From the NCBI RefSeq assembly GCF_000473265.1, contig NZ_KI421511.1, positions 2,515,559-2,579,558 on the forward strand: a stretch of 64,000 bases of DNA. The letters run 5' to 3'. The DNA is from Amycolatopsis thermoflava N1165. GTDB taxonomy: Bacteria > Actinomycetota > Actinomycetes > Mycobacteriales > Pseudonocardiaceae. The notes beneath the pieces were generated by a model. That model made no database searches, was not told the origin of the DNA, and saw only the letters and a program-made list of their open reading frames with translations. The first letter of the stretch is position 1. Every line of letters starts with the position of its first letter. Of this stretch, positions 44,029-54,744 are shown piece after piece. Position numbers and translations under genes: made by a program.

Positions 44029-44059
44029 GCGGCGCCCGCCGTCGATCGGCGGGCGCCGC
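44029..44059. terminator. Hairpin terminator between MFS and rluB genes
   Basis: GCGGCGCCCGCCG-TCGAT-CGGCGGGCGCCGC: perfect 13-base stem, 5-base loop. It lies between the convergent MFS stop (44019) and the rluB stop at 44059-44061, so it probably terminates both. No T run, as usual in actinomycetes. Confidence 0.7.
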
Positions 44060-44802
44060 TACAGACCGACGCGCCGGTAGAGGCCGCCGACCTCTTCGCG
44101 GTTGAGCTTGCGGATCGTGCCCGGCTTGCCGTTGCCCAGCTGCACGTCGCCGATCGCCGTGCGCACCAGTTTGCGCACCGGGAACCCGACCTCGGCCAGC
44201 AGGCGCCGCACGATGTGCTTGCGGCCCTCGTGCAGCACGATCTCCAGCAGGGTGCGCCCGCCCATGCTGTCCTTGACCCGGAAGGCGTCGACGCGCACCG
44301 GGCCGTCCTCCAGCACGATGCCCTCCTTGAGCTCCTTGCCCAGGCCCCGCGGCACCCTGCCGTCGACCTCCGCCAGGTAGGTCTTGGGCACGTGGTAGGA
44401 GGGGTGCATCAGCCGGTGCGCGAGGTCGCCGTCGTTGGTGAGCAGCAGCAGGCCCTCGGTGTCGGCGTCGAGGCGGCCGACGTGGAACAGCCGCTCGCTG
44501 CGGTCGCGCACGTAGTCGCCGACGCACGGGCGGCCCTGGTCGTCGTACATCGTGGTGTGCACGCCGCGGGGCTTGTTCAGCGCCAGGTGGATCAGGTCCT
44601 CGCGGAGGATGACCCGGGTGCCGTCGACGTGGATCACGGCACTGTCCGGGTCGACACGCCGGCCGAGCTCGCGGACCACCTTGCCGTCGACGCTCACGCG
44701 GCCCTGCACGATCAGGTCTTCGGCGGCGCGGCGCGAGGCCACGCCCGCCTTGGCGAGCACCTTCTGCAGGCGCACGCCCTCGGCTTCGGGCTCAGATGTC
44801 AT
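44059..44802 (-). CDS. rluB: Pseudouridine synthase, RsuA/RluB family
   Basis: A 247-residue rRNA-modifying enzyme. An S4 RNA-binding domain occupies the first 65 residues (VRLQKVLAKAGVASRRAAEDLI); the catalytic Asp is in GRLDADTEGLLLLTND, and HEGRKHIVRRLLAEVGFPV is the conserved end motif. It pseudouridylates 23S rRNA (inference by family). Its ATG (44802) overlaps the scpB end by 11 bases, so it is the last gene of parA-RHH-scpA-scpB-rluB. Confidence 0.93.
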   Translation of the reverse strand: MTSEPEAEGVRLQKVLAKAGVASRRAAEDLIVQGRVSVDGKVVRELGRRVDPDSAVIHVDGTRVILREDLIHLALNKPRGVHTTMYDDQGRPCVGDYVRDRSERLFHVGRLDADTEGLLLLTNDGDLAHRLMHPSYHVPKTYLAEVDGRVPRGLGKELKEGIVLEDGPVRVDAFRVKDSMGGRTLLEIVLHEGRKHIVRRLLAEVGFPVRKLVRTAIGDVQLGNGKPGTIRKLNREEVGGLYRRVGL

Positions 44803-45856
44803 CGATGGAGTCCACTTCCGGCAACAGGGGGGCGATCGGCGGCAGGTCGGTCAGCGACGACAGGCCCAGCCGCTCGAGGAACAGTTCGGTCGTCACGTAC
44901 AGGGTGCCACCCGTCTCGGGGTCGGCGCCGTTCTCCTCGATGAGACCGCGGGCGAGCAGGGTGCGGATCACACCGTCGACGTTGACGCCGCGGACGGCCG
45001 CGACGCGGGAACGCGTGACGGGCTGCCGGTAGGCGATGACGGCGAGAGTCTCCAGCGCCGCCCGGGTCAGCTTGGAGCGCTGCCCGTCCAGCAGGAGCTT
45101 TTCGACGAAGGGCGCGTAGGTGTCGCGGGTGTAGAGCCGCCACCCCTCGCCGGCCCGGCGCAGGTCGATGCCGCTGCCGCGCTCGGTGAGCTCGGCCGCC
45201 ATGACCTGCAGGGTCTGCGTCACGCGCGGCTCGGGCTGGCCGAGCGCGCTCGCGAGCGCCTCCTCGCTGACCGGCGAGTCGACGACCAGCAGGAGCGCTT
45301 CGAGCGCCGCGGCCAGCGCGGAGTGCTCGGTGAGGTCCGGAAGCCCGTCCCCCACCGCGACGAGGCCCTCGTCGGGCTCCTCCGGGTAGTCCGGCAGGGG
45401 CGCGTCCTCCGGAGGCAGTGTGGCTTCGCCGGACGCCTGCTCGGTCCCAGGCTCCTCGGCCTCGGCGGTAGAAGGCTCGGCCTCGGCGGAGGGAGGCTCC
45501 GCGCTCTCCGCGGAAGGCGCCGCGCCGGCCTCCGTAGGAGGCGCGCCGTCCGCATCGGGCGCGAACGGCGCCTCCTCCGCCGCTACCTCAGGCTCCACGG
45601 CCTCGGCCTCCGCCGCCTCAGGCCGGGGCTCCGCGGGTTGCGCCGCAGGCGCGGCGTCCGCCTCCGCATCGGGCGCGGGCGCCTCCTCGGAAGGCGATCC
45701 ACCATCGGCGGGCTCCTGCTCAGCAGCAAGCGTCTCGGCCTCGCGTGCCGGCTCCGCCTCCGCCACGTCACCCGGCTCGGCGCCGGGCGCCGAGGGCACC
45801 TCGCCCTGCGCGGCCACCTCGCCCTCGGGCCGGGCCGGTTCCTGTTCGGGACTCAC
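44792..45856 (-). CDS. scpB: Segregation and condensation protein ScpB with long acidic N-terminal tail
   Basis: A 354-residue protein; the last 180 residues are the conserved ScpB winged-helix core (HSALAAALEALLLVVDSPVSEEALA, RAALETLAVIAYRQPVTRS, IRTLLARGLIEENG). The first 175 residues are a low-complexity Ala/Glu/Pro-rich acidic tail not found in the classical Bacillus protein. It joins ScpA and SMC in the condensin-like complex. GTG at 45856 overlaps the scpA stop (GTGA). Confidence 0.92.
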   Translation of the reverse strand: MSPEQEPARPEGEVAAQGEVPSAPGAEPGDVAEAEPAREAETLAAEQEPADGGSPSEEAPAPDAEADAAPAAQPAEPRPEAAEAEAVEPEVAAEEAPFAPDADGAPPTEAGAAPSAESAEPPSAEAEPSTAEAEEPGTEQASGEATLPPEDAPLPDYPEEPDEGLVAVGDGLPDLTEHSALAAALEALLLVVDSPVSEEALASALGQPEPRVTQTLQVMAAELTERGSGIDLRRAGEGWRLYTRDTYAPFVEKLLLDGQRSKLTRAALETLAVIAYRQPVTRSRVAAVRGVNVDGVIRTLLARGLIEENGADPETGGTLYVTTELFLERLGLSSLTDLPPIAPLLPEVDSIDDI

Positions 45857-46707
45857 CCGTACTCCTCTTCCTCGACGCGGGCCCGGTCCGCCTCGGCGGC
45901 GGCCTCGGCCTCCGAGACCGATCCACCGGTCCACCGCACCCGCAGCATCGTCAGCGGCTCGTCCTGCTCGAACTGCACACTGGACTCGCGGTAGAGCTCC
46001 AGCAGCGCCAGGAACCGGGCCACCACCTCGACCGTGTGCTCGCAGTCCTCGACCAGCTCGGTGAACGTCGCCTCGCCCCGCGAGGCCAGCTTCAGCCGCA
46101 GCAGCGCCGCGTGCTCCCGCACGGACACGCGGTGCGCGTGGATGTGGTCCAGCGACACCGTGGGCGGCGGCTTGGGCCGGAACACCGCCAGCGCGATCTC
46201 CGCCAGCTTGTCCGCGTCCACCCCGAGCGTCACCTCGGGCAGCAGCCCGACGTAGCGCTCCTCCAGCGACACCGACCGCGGGTACCGCCGCAGCGCCCCG
46301 GCCTCCAGCTCCGCGAACAGCGCCGCGACCTGCTTGTACGCCCGGTATTGCAGCACCCGGGCGAACAGCAGGTCCCGCGCCTCCAGCAGCGCCAGGTCGT
46401 CCTCGTCCTCGACCTCGGCCGCGGGCAGCAGCCGCGCGGCCTTCAGGTCGAGCAGGGTCGCCGCGATGACGAGGAACTCCGTCACCTCGTCCAGGTCCCA
46501 CTCCGGCCCCAACGCCCGCGTGTAGGCGATGAAGTCGTCGGTGACCTGGTGCAGCGCGACCTCGGTGACGTCGAGCTGGTGCTGCGAGATCAGCTGCAGC
46601 AGCAGGTCGAACGGCCCCTCGAAGTTGTCCAGGCGGACCTTGAACTTCGGCGCCGCGGAATCCTCGACGGGCTGGGCCCCGTCGACCGGAGCCCCGTTCT
46701 CGCTCAC
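45853..46707 (-). CDS. scpA: Segregation and condensation protein ScpA (kleisin)
   Basis: A 284-residue kleisin. N-terminal helices that bind the SMC neck are preceded by about 20 variable residues; FKVRLDNFEGPFDLLLQLISQHQLDVTEVAL is the classic start of the domain. The C-terminal winged helix that binds the SMC cap includes ATFTELVEDCEHTVEVVARFLALLELYRE. GTG at 46707 overlaps the stop of the preceding RHH-like gene. It holds the SMC-ScpAB ring together; no smc gene is in the window. Confidence 0.93.
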   Translation of the reverse strand: MSENGAPVDGAQPVEDSAAPKFKVRLDNFEGPFDLLLQLISQHQLDVTEVALHQVTDDFIAYTRALGPEWDLDEVTEFLVIAATLLDLKAARLLPAAEVEDEDDLALLEARDLLFARVLQYRAYKQVAALFAELEAGALRRYPRSVSLEERYVGLLPEVTLGVDADKLAEIALAVFRPKPPPTVSLDHIHAHRVSVREHAALLRLKLASRGEATFTELVEDCEHTVEVVARFLALLELYRESSVQFEQDEPLTMLRVRWTGGSVSEAEAAAEADRARVEEEEYG

Positions 46708-47129
46708 GTCCCGGCGGCTTCCTCGGAGTCGAGGCCGCCCTCACGGAGGCGGCGCACCAGCACCGAGTCGGCGCCGTGTTCGTCGAAGTCCGCCAGCAGC
46801 ACCGCCACGGCTTCCCGCACGAGACGGCCGCGGTCGATGGCCAGGCCGTGCTGGGCCCGCAGGCTCAGCCGCGCCTGCTCCATCGCGACCAGCTCGTCGC
46901 CGGAGACGTAGACGGTGATCTTCGAATCGTGCTTCTGACGTCCGCTGCCGCGCCGCCCGGCGGCGCTGCGCTCCAGCTGCTCGCGGTGCCCGGAGTTCTG
47001 CCCGTTGCCCGGCCGCTGCGCCTCCGGGCGCTGCGGGGCGGGCGTGGGCGGTGCGGGCACGTCGAGGGCCGGGCTGCTGGTCAGGCGGAAGAGTTCCGAA
47101 GCCCCGGGGAGGGAGGCTCGCCTGCTCAC
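46704..47129 (-). CDS. Small ribbon-helix-helix-like protein between parA and scpA
   Basis: A 141-residue protein with a disordered Pro/Gln/Arg-rich first half. Residues about 68-120 (KITVYVSGDELVAMEQARLSL, then RGRLVREAVAVLLADF) look like a ribbon-helix-helix DNA-binding domain: a beta strand, two helices and a basic patch upstream. It overlaps parA (ATGA at 47126-47129) and scpA (GTGA at 46704-46707), which suggests a DNA-binding partner of the ParA-like ATPase, similar in layout to ParA-ParG or delta-omega partition pairs. I do not recognise a named family. Confidence 0.75.
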   Translation of the reverse strand: MSRRASLPGASELFRLTSSPALDVPAPPTPAPQRPEAQRPGNGQNSGHREQLERSAAGRRGSGRQKHDSKITVYVSGDELVAMEQARLSLRAQHGLAIDRGRLVREAVAVLLADFDEHGADSVLVRRLREGGLDSEEAAGT

Positions 47130-48097
47130 CGAGCGATCACCTCGCGCGCCAGCGCGCGATACGCCTGCGCGCCGGCGGACTTGGGGGCCCAGCGGGTGAT
47201 GGGCTCACCGGCCACGGTGGTCTCCGGGAACCGCACGGTGCGGTTGATCACCGTGTCGAACACGGTGTCGCCGAAGGCCTCCACGACCCGCGCCATGACC
47301 TCCCGTGAGTGGAGGGTCCGCGGGTCGAACATCGTGGCCAGGATGCCGGTGATATCCAGTTTGGGGTTCAAGCGTTCGCGTACCTTCTCGATCGTGTCGA
47401 TCAACAAAGCCACGCCACGCAAGCTGAAGAACTCGCACTCCAGCGGGATGATCACGCCGTCGGCGGCCGTGAGCGCGTTCACCGTGAGCAACCCGAGCGA
47501 TGGCTGGCAGTCGACCAGAACATAGTCGTACTCCGAGATGAGGGGTTGCACGACCCGGAGCAACGTGTGCTCGCGCCCCACCTCGGCGACCAGCTGCACC
47601 TCGGCGGCGGACAGGTCGATGTTGCTCGGCAGCAGGTCCATGCCCTCGACACTGGTGTGCCGCAGGATGTCCTGCGCGGTCACCGACCGCTCCATGATCG
47701 CGTTGTAGACCGTCTGGTCCAGCTCGTGCGGCTGCACGCCGAGGCCCACCGACAGCGCGCCCTGCGGGTCGAAGTCCACCAGCAGCACCCGGCGGCCGTA
47801 CTCGGCGAGCGCGGCGCCCAGGTTGATCGTCGACGTGGTCTTGCCGACCCCGCCCTTCTGGTTGCACATGGCCAGCACCGTGGCCGGGCCGTGCTTGTCC
47901 AGCAGGGGCGGTTCGGGAATCTCACGCAACGGTCTGCCGGTCGGGCCGAGCTTGGGCTTGCCGTTCGTTTCGGCGCCCACGGCCACGACAGAGTCCACGA
48001 TGTCGGGCTCCCCCTCTGTCGCGATGGTCAGGTTGTCGAGGTTCGCGGCGGCCGATGCGGCCGAGACCGATCTGGTCGAGGGCTGCGGTGTCGACAT
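47126..48097 (-). CDS. parA: ParA/Soj-family ATPase
   Basis: A 323-residue deviant-Walker ATPase. The first 70 residues are a variable tail; the core begins TVLAMCNQKGGVGKTTSTIN with Walker A KGGVGKT (residues 81-87), DFDPQGALSVGLG (Walker A'), and VDCQPSLGLLTVNAL (Walker B). It is the second parA-like gene type of actinobacteria, found beside scpAB rather than beside parB near the origin. Its partner is probably the RHH-like protein encoded next. 86 bases separate it from xerD. Confidence 0.92.
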   Translation of the reverse strand: MSTPQPSTRSVSAASAAANLDNLTIATEGEPDIVDSVVAVGAETNGKPKLGPTGRPLREIPEPPLLDKHGPATVLAMCNQKGGVGKTTSTINLGAALAEYGRRVLLVDFDPQGALSVGLGVQPHELDQTVYNAIMERSVTAQDILRHTSVEGMDLLPSNIDLSAAEVQLVAEVGREHTLLRVVQPLISEYDYVLVDCQPSLGLLTVNALTAADGVIIPLECEFFSLRGVALLIDTIEKVRERLNPKLDITGILATMFDPRTLHSREVMARVVEAFGDTVFDTVINRTVRFPETTVAGEPITRWAPKSAGAQAYRALAREVIAR

Positions 48098-48183
48098 GGC
48101 GCGAAACTCCTCGTTCGACGGGTTGGCCGCAGCCTATTCGGCGAGCCGTTTGTCGCCAAAGCAACTCGCCGGAGGCGATCAGG

Positions 48184-49110
48184 TCAACCCAGCGCCCGAG
48201 GATGGGCCGTAGCATATACCTCACGCAGAGTGTTCATCGTGACCAGGGTGTAGACCTGTGTCGTGGTCACCGAAGCGTGGCCTAGCAGCTCTTGGACCAC
48301 CCGGACGTCCGCTCCGCCCTCCAGCAGGTGGGTCGCGAAACTGTGACGCAGCGTGTGCGGCGACACGCCGGTGGAGATTCCGGCGCGCTCGGCGTTGGTC
48401 TTGAGGACCTGCCACGCGCTCTGCCGGGACAGCCGGGTCCCCCTGGCGTTGAGGAACAGCGCCGCGGTGCCGCGGCCGCGCAGCGCCAGCACCGGGCGAG
48501 CGCGCACCAGGTAGGCCTCCAGCGCCTCGACCGCGGGACGGCCGATCGGCACCAGCCGCTGCTTGCCGCCCTTGCCGTCGAGCAGGACAGTGCGCTCCTC
48601 GCGGTCGACGTCGTCGAGGTCGAGCCCGACGGCCTCGGAGATCCGGGCCCCGGTGGAGTACAGCAGCTCCAGCAGCGCCCGGTCGCGCAGCGGCCGCTCC
48701 CCCTCGGCGGGCGGCATCGCCAGCAGCCGCAGCACGTCGTCCACCGGCAGCGCCTTGGGCAGCCGCTTCGCCGGCGCCGGGGGCCGCACCTCGCGGGCCG
48801 GGTCGTCCTCGGTCAGCCCGTCGAGGTGCGCGAAGCGGTGCAGCCCGCGCACCGCGACCAGCGCCCGCGCCGCCGAGGACGCGGCCAGCGGCGGGTGCAC
48901 CTCGTCGCCCTCGCGCAGCGCCGCGCCGAACCCGGTCACGTCGGATTCGGTGACGCGCCGGAAGTCCCGCACCCCGGCCCGCTCCAGGTACCGCAGGTAC
49001 CGGCGCAGGTCGCGGGCGTAGCTGTCCAGGGTGTTGCGTGCCGTCCCGCGCTCCACGGCGAGATGATCGAGATAGGCCGTGACCACCTCGGCGGCCGGCA
49101 GAACATGCAC
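48184..49110 (-). CDS. xerD: Tyrosine recombinase XerD
   Basis: A 308-residue site-specific recombinase. N-terminal core-binding SAM-like domain ([27 protein letters not shown]); catalytic residues R in STGARISE, K in GKGGKQR, H-x-x-R in [11 protein letters not shown] in [14 protein letters not shown] with nucleophile Tyr. Length and motifs match XerD, which resolves chromosome dimers at dif with XerC and FtsK. Its downstream neighbours parA, scpA and scpB are also segregation genes. Confidence 0.95.
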   Translation of the reverse strand: MHVLPAAEVVTAYLDHLAVERGTARNTLDSYARDLRRYLRYLERAGVRDFRRVTESDVTGFGAALREGDEVHPPLAASSAARALVAVRGLHRFAHLDGLTEDDPAREVRPPAPAKRLPKALPVDDVLRLLAMPPAEGERPLRDRALLELLYSTGARISEAVGLDLDDVDREERTVLLDGKGGKQRLVPIGRPAVEALEAYLVRARPVLALRGRGTAALFLNARGTRLSRQSAWQVLKTNAERAGISTGVSPHTLRHSFATHLLEGGADVRVVQELLGHASVTTTQVYTLVTMNTLREVYATAHPRALG

Positions 49111-49132
49111 GCCGACACCCTAGAGCGTGCCG

Positions 49133-51525
<2,393 letters not shown>

Positions 51526-51553
51526 TCAGACGTTCGCGCGTGAAAGAGGCACC

Positions 51554-52840
51554 GTGACCCAGCCCCCCGCTTCCCAGCCCACCTGGACCGCGCCGGTCGC
51601 GCCCGGCCCGCTCGACGCGACGGTGCGCGTCCCCGGCTCCAAGTCGATCACCAACCGGGCGTTCGTGCTGGCCGCGCTGGCCGGTGAGCCGACCCTGGTC
51701 CGCGCCCCGCTGGACTCCCGGGACGCCCGGCTCATGCTGGGCGCGCTGGAGTCGCTGGGCGGCGGCTGGGAGCGGCGCGGCGACGACGTGCTGGTCCGCC
51801 CGCTCGCCCACGGCTCGACCGAACCGGCGAACGTGGTGCTGGGCAACGCGGGCACGGTCGCGCGGTTCACGCCCGCGCTGGCCGGGCTGGGGTCGGCGCC
51901 GGTGACCTTCGACGGGGACGAGGCCATCCGCCGCCGCCCGATCGCGCCGCTGCTGGCCGCGCTGCGCGAGGCGGGCGCGGACATCGACGACGAGGGCCGG
52001 GGCGCGCCGCCGTTCACCGTCCGCGGGCACGGCGGCCTGCCCGGTGGGAAGGTCGACCTGGACTCCAGCGCCTCCAGCCAGTTCCTGTCGGCGCTGCTGC
52101 TCGCCGGTCCCGCGTTCCAGGCCGGGGTGACGGTTCGGCTGACCGGCGGCACCCCGCCGAGCGAGCCGCACATCGCGATGACGCTGGACATGCTGCGCCG
52201 GTTCGGCGCGTCCCCGGAGCGGGACGGGCAGGAGTTCCACGTCGGCCCGGCACGGCTGTCCTGCCCGGACTTCACGGTCGAGCCGGACCTGTCCACGGCG
52301 GCGCCGTTCGTGGTGGCCGCGGCGGCCGCGGGCGGCACGGTGCGCATCCCGGGCTGGCCGGAGTACTCCACCCAGCCGGGTGACTGGCTGCGCAGCCTGA
52401 TGACCGAGCTGGGCCAGCGCGTGGAGCTCACCCCGGAGGGGCTGACCGTCACCGGAACGGGCGAAATCCCGGGCGCGCGGCTCGACCTGCACGAGGTGGG
52501 TGAGCTGACCCCGGTGATCGCCGCGCTGCTGTGCTTCGCCGACGGGCCGTCGGTCATCTCCGGCGTCGCGCACCTGCGCGGGCACGAGACCGACCGGCTG
52601 GCCGCGCTGGCGACCGAGCTGTCCGCGCTGGGCGCCGGGGTGACCGAGACCGCGGACGGCCTGGCGATCACCCCGGCCCCGATGCACGGCGGCGTCTTCC
52701 ACACCTACGAGGACCACCGGCTGGTGATGGCCGGCGCGGTGCTCGGCCTGCGGGTGCCGGGCGTGGAGGTCGAGGACCCGGCGACGGTCGGCAAGACCTT
52801 CCCCGGGTTCACCACCGCCTGGGCGGGGATGCTCAGCTGA
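51554..52840 (+). CDS. aroA: 3-phosphoshikimate 1-carboxyvinyltransferase (EPSP synthase)
   Basis: A 428-residue shikimate-pathway enzyme. Conserved residues: VRVPGSKSITNRAFVLAAL (substrate-binding Lys/Ser), LGNAGTVARFTPALAG (PEP site), DSSASSQFLSALLL and PFVVAAAAA, HLRGHETDRL and the end TYEDHRLVMAGAVLGL. GTG at 51554 follows GAAAGAGG. Stands alone on the plus strand in the middle of the conserved minus-strand block. Its stop overlaps the convergent LLM gene by 8 bases. Confidence 0.95.
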   Translation: MTQPPASQPTWTAPVAPGPLDATVRVPGSKSITNRAFVLAALAGEPTLVRAPLDSRDARLMLGALESLGGGWERRGDDVLVRPLAHGSTEPANVVLGNAGTVARFTPALAGLGSAPVTFDGDEAIRRRPIAPLLAALREAGADIDDEGRGAPPFTVRGHGGLPGGKVDLDSSASSQFLSALLLAGPAFQAGVTVRLTGGTPPSEPHIAMTLDMLRRFGASPERDGQEFHVGPARLSCPDFTVEPDLSTAAPFVVAAAAAGGTVRIPGWPEYSTQPGDWLRSLMTELGQRVELTPEGLTVTGTGEIPGARLDLHEVGELTPVIAALLCFADGPSVISGVAHLRGHETDRLAALATELSALGAGVTETADGLAITPAPMHGGVFHTYEDHRLVMAGAVLGLRVPGVEVEDPATVGKTFPGFTTAWAGMLS

Positions 52841-53660
52841 CCACGTCGGCCAGACGGTCGACCTGGCCCGGGTCGGTGCCCCAGCAGTAGAGCATCAGCT
52901 CGTCGGCGCCGAGGTCCGCGAAGTGCTTGGCGGCTTCGCGGACCTGCTCCGGCGTGGTGAGCATGCGCTCGGCGGTCTGCCGCGCCCAGTCACCGGTGAA
53001 GCCGTAGTAGTCCAGGATCGCGGTGCGCGCTTCGTCCACATCGGACTCGAGTGCGACGTTGACCTGGGCGACCATGCGCGGGCGGCCGTCGCGGCCCGCG
53101 TCGGTCCAGAACCGCTCGACCTTGGCGAACAGGTCGCCGGCCCACTGCGGGGGCGCGGCGCACAGGAACCCGTCGCCGTGCCGGGCGATCCGCTGCAGGG
53201 CGGGGTCGGCGAAGGCGCCGAACAGGACCTCGGGACCGCCGGGAGTGGCCGGGGACGGCCCGATCCCTTCGGCGCCGGACCAGATCCGCCGCATGCGGGT
53301 CATCTGCTCGTCGAGGATCCGGCCACGCTGACGCGGGTCGGTGCCGGTGGCCTGGTGGTCGTCGGCGCGGCCGCCGACCCCGAGGCCGAGGGTGAAGCGG
53401 CCGCCGGAGAGCCGGTCCAGGGTGGCGGCCTGCTTGGCGAGCAGGGCGGGTTCACGCAGCGGCGCCAGCAGGACCTCGGTCTGCAGGCGGACGCGGGTGG
53501 TGGCGCCGGCGAGCACGGCGAGGGTGACCAGCGGCTCGGGGTTGTCGTAGACGATCCGGTCGAGCAGGCCGAGGGTGCGGAACGGGCCGTCGTCGGCGCG
53601 CCGGGCCCAGTCGGTGAGCTGTTCGGGGCTGCCGATGGGCAGGCCGAGACCGAAATGCAT
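52833..53660 (-). CDS. LLM-class F420-dependent oxidoreductase
   Basis: A 275-residue luciferase-like monooxygenase-fold protein. It begins MHFGLGLPIGSPEQLTDWARR, with LLAPLREPALLAKQAATLDRLSGGRFTLGLGVG as family signature. F420 or FMN is the expected cofactor. ATG at 53660 has GGAGG 6 bases upstream. Divergent from another LLM protein at 53818 and convergent with aroA (8-base overlap). Substrate unknown. Confidence 0.9.
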   Translation of the reverse strand: MHFGLGLPIGSPEQLTDWARRADDGPFRTLGLLDRIVYDNPEPLVTLAVLAGATTRVRLQTEVLLAPLREPALLAKQAATLDRLSGGRFTLGLGVGGRADDHQATGTDPRQRGRILDEQMTRMRRIWSGAEGIGPSPATPGGPEVLFGAFADPALQRIARHGDGFLCAAPPQWAGDLFAKVERFWTDAGRDGRPRMVAQVNVALESDVDEARTAILDYYGFTGDWARQTAERMLTTPEQVREAAKHFADLGADELMLYCWGTDPGQVDRLADVVS

Positions 53661-53778
53661 GAATTCCTCCAGAAAACGGGCATCACGAACTGACAGTGCC
53701 GCCCGCTCCGGACATTTCTCGCGGTGCTGCCTCTGCGGCTGTGGTTCGGTGGCAGGCACGGTCCCGTGGAGTACTTTC

Positions 53779-53795
53779 GATCTTAGCTCAAGATC
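53779..53795. promoter_or_regulatory. Palindrome upstream of second LLM gene
   Basis: GATCTT-AGCTC-AAGATC is a perfect inverted repeat of 6-base arms in the 157-base gap between two divergent LLM genes, 23 bases before the ATG at 53818. Candidate operator; no regulator gene is adjacent. Confidence 0.4.
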
Positions 53796-53817
53796 ATCTG
53801 GGGAAGGACTGGTTTTC

Positions 53818-54657
53818 ATGACCGATCGCCGTTTCCGGTTCGGCCTGGTCACCGGGCAGCCGGGGCCCGCGAGCCACTGGGCGGGCCTGGCCCGTCGCGC
53901 CGAGGACCTCGGTTTCGACACGCTACTGGTGCCCGACGCGGCCGGGGTGCAGGCGTCGGTCCCGGCGCTGGCCGCGGTCGCCGCGTCGAGCTCCCGGCTG
54001 CGGATCGGCACGTTCGTGCTCGCCGCGCCGATGCACTCCCCCGGCCGCATCGCCTGGGAAACCGCGACGCTCGACCAGCTGTCCGAAGGCCGGTTCGAGC
54101 TGGGTCTTGGCGCGGGCCGCGGGGACGCCGGCGGCACGGCGGAGCTGCTGGGCGTGCCCTTCGGCAGCGCGGGCGAGCGGGTGCGGCAGGTGGGCGAGGC
54201 GATCCAGGCGGTGCGGAAGCTGTTCGCCGACGGCACGTTCAGGCCCGTGCAGCAGCCCACGCCGCCGATCATGGTGGCGGGCAGCGGGACCCGGTTGCTG
54301 CGGCTGGCCGCCCAGGAGGCCGACATCGTGGCGGTGCACACCAGCAGCGAGGAGGAGCTGCGCGAGCGCCTGCCGGTGCTCCGGGAGGCGGCCGGCGCCC
54401 GCTTCGACGAGCTGGAGCTGAGCGTGAACGTGTTCGCCATCGGCGACGGCCCGCTCCCGGAGTGGATGCGGCAGTTCGGCATCGACCCGGCGGCGGCCAG
54501 GGACAACACGAACCCGGCGGTGCTGACCAGCGACACGGCCACGGTAGTGGACACGCTGCGCCGCCGCCGGGACGAGTTCGGGGTCTCGTACGTGACGATC
54601 AACGCCCACGCCCTGGAAGCGGCGATCCCGGTGGTCGAGGCCCTGGCCGGGAACTGA
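53818..54657 (+). CDS. LLM-class F420-dependent oxidoreductase (second)
   Basis: A 279-residue LLM protein starting MTDRRFRFGLVTGQPGP from ATG at 53818 with GGGAAGG upstream. Family features: GFDTLLVPDAAG, SRLRIGTFVLAAPMHSPGRIAWETATLDQLSEGRFELGLGAGRG, and VAGSGTRLLRLAAQEADIVAV. It is divergent from the neighbouring LLM gene. A hairpin terminator follows at 54706-54736. Confidence 0.9.
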   Translation: MTDRRFRFGLVTGQPGPASHWAGLARRAEDLGFDTLLVPDAAGVQASVPALAAVAASSSRLRIGTFVLAAPMHSPGRIAWETATLDQLSEGRFELGLGAGRGDAGGTAELLGVPFGSAGERVRQVGEAIQAVRKLFADGTFRPVQQPTPPIMVAGSGTRLLRLAAQEADIVAVHTSSEEELRERLPVLREAAGARFDELELSVNVFAIGDGPLPEWMRQFGIDPAAARDNTNPAVLTSDTATVVDTLRRRRDEFGVSYVTINAHALEAAIPVVEALAGN

Positions 54658-54705
54658 TCGCCCAAGATCTGATCACTCAGAGCCGCGCGGTATGGGTCGT
54701 TATAC

Positions 54706-54736
54706 GCTGCCCGCCGGGTCAACCCCGGCGGGCAGC
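54706..54736. terminator. Hairpin terminator between LLM and steB genes
   Basis: GCTGCCCGCCGGG-TCAAC-CCCGGCGGGCAGC: perfect 13-base stem, 5-base loop, between convergent stops at 54657 and 54745. It probably works in both directions. Confidence 0.75.
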
Positions 54737-54744
54737 GGCGGCAG

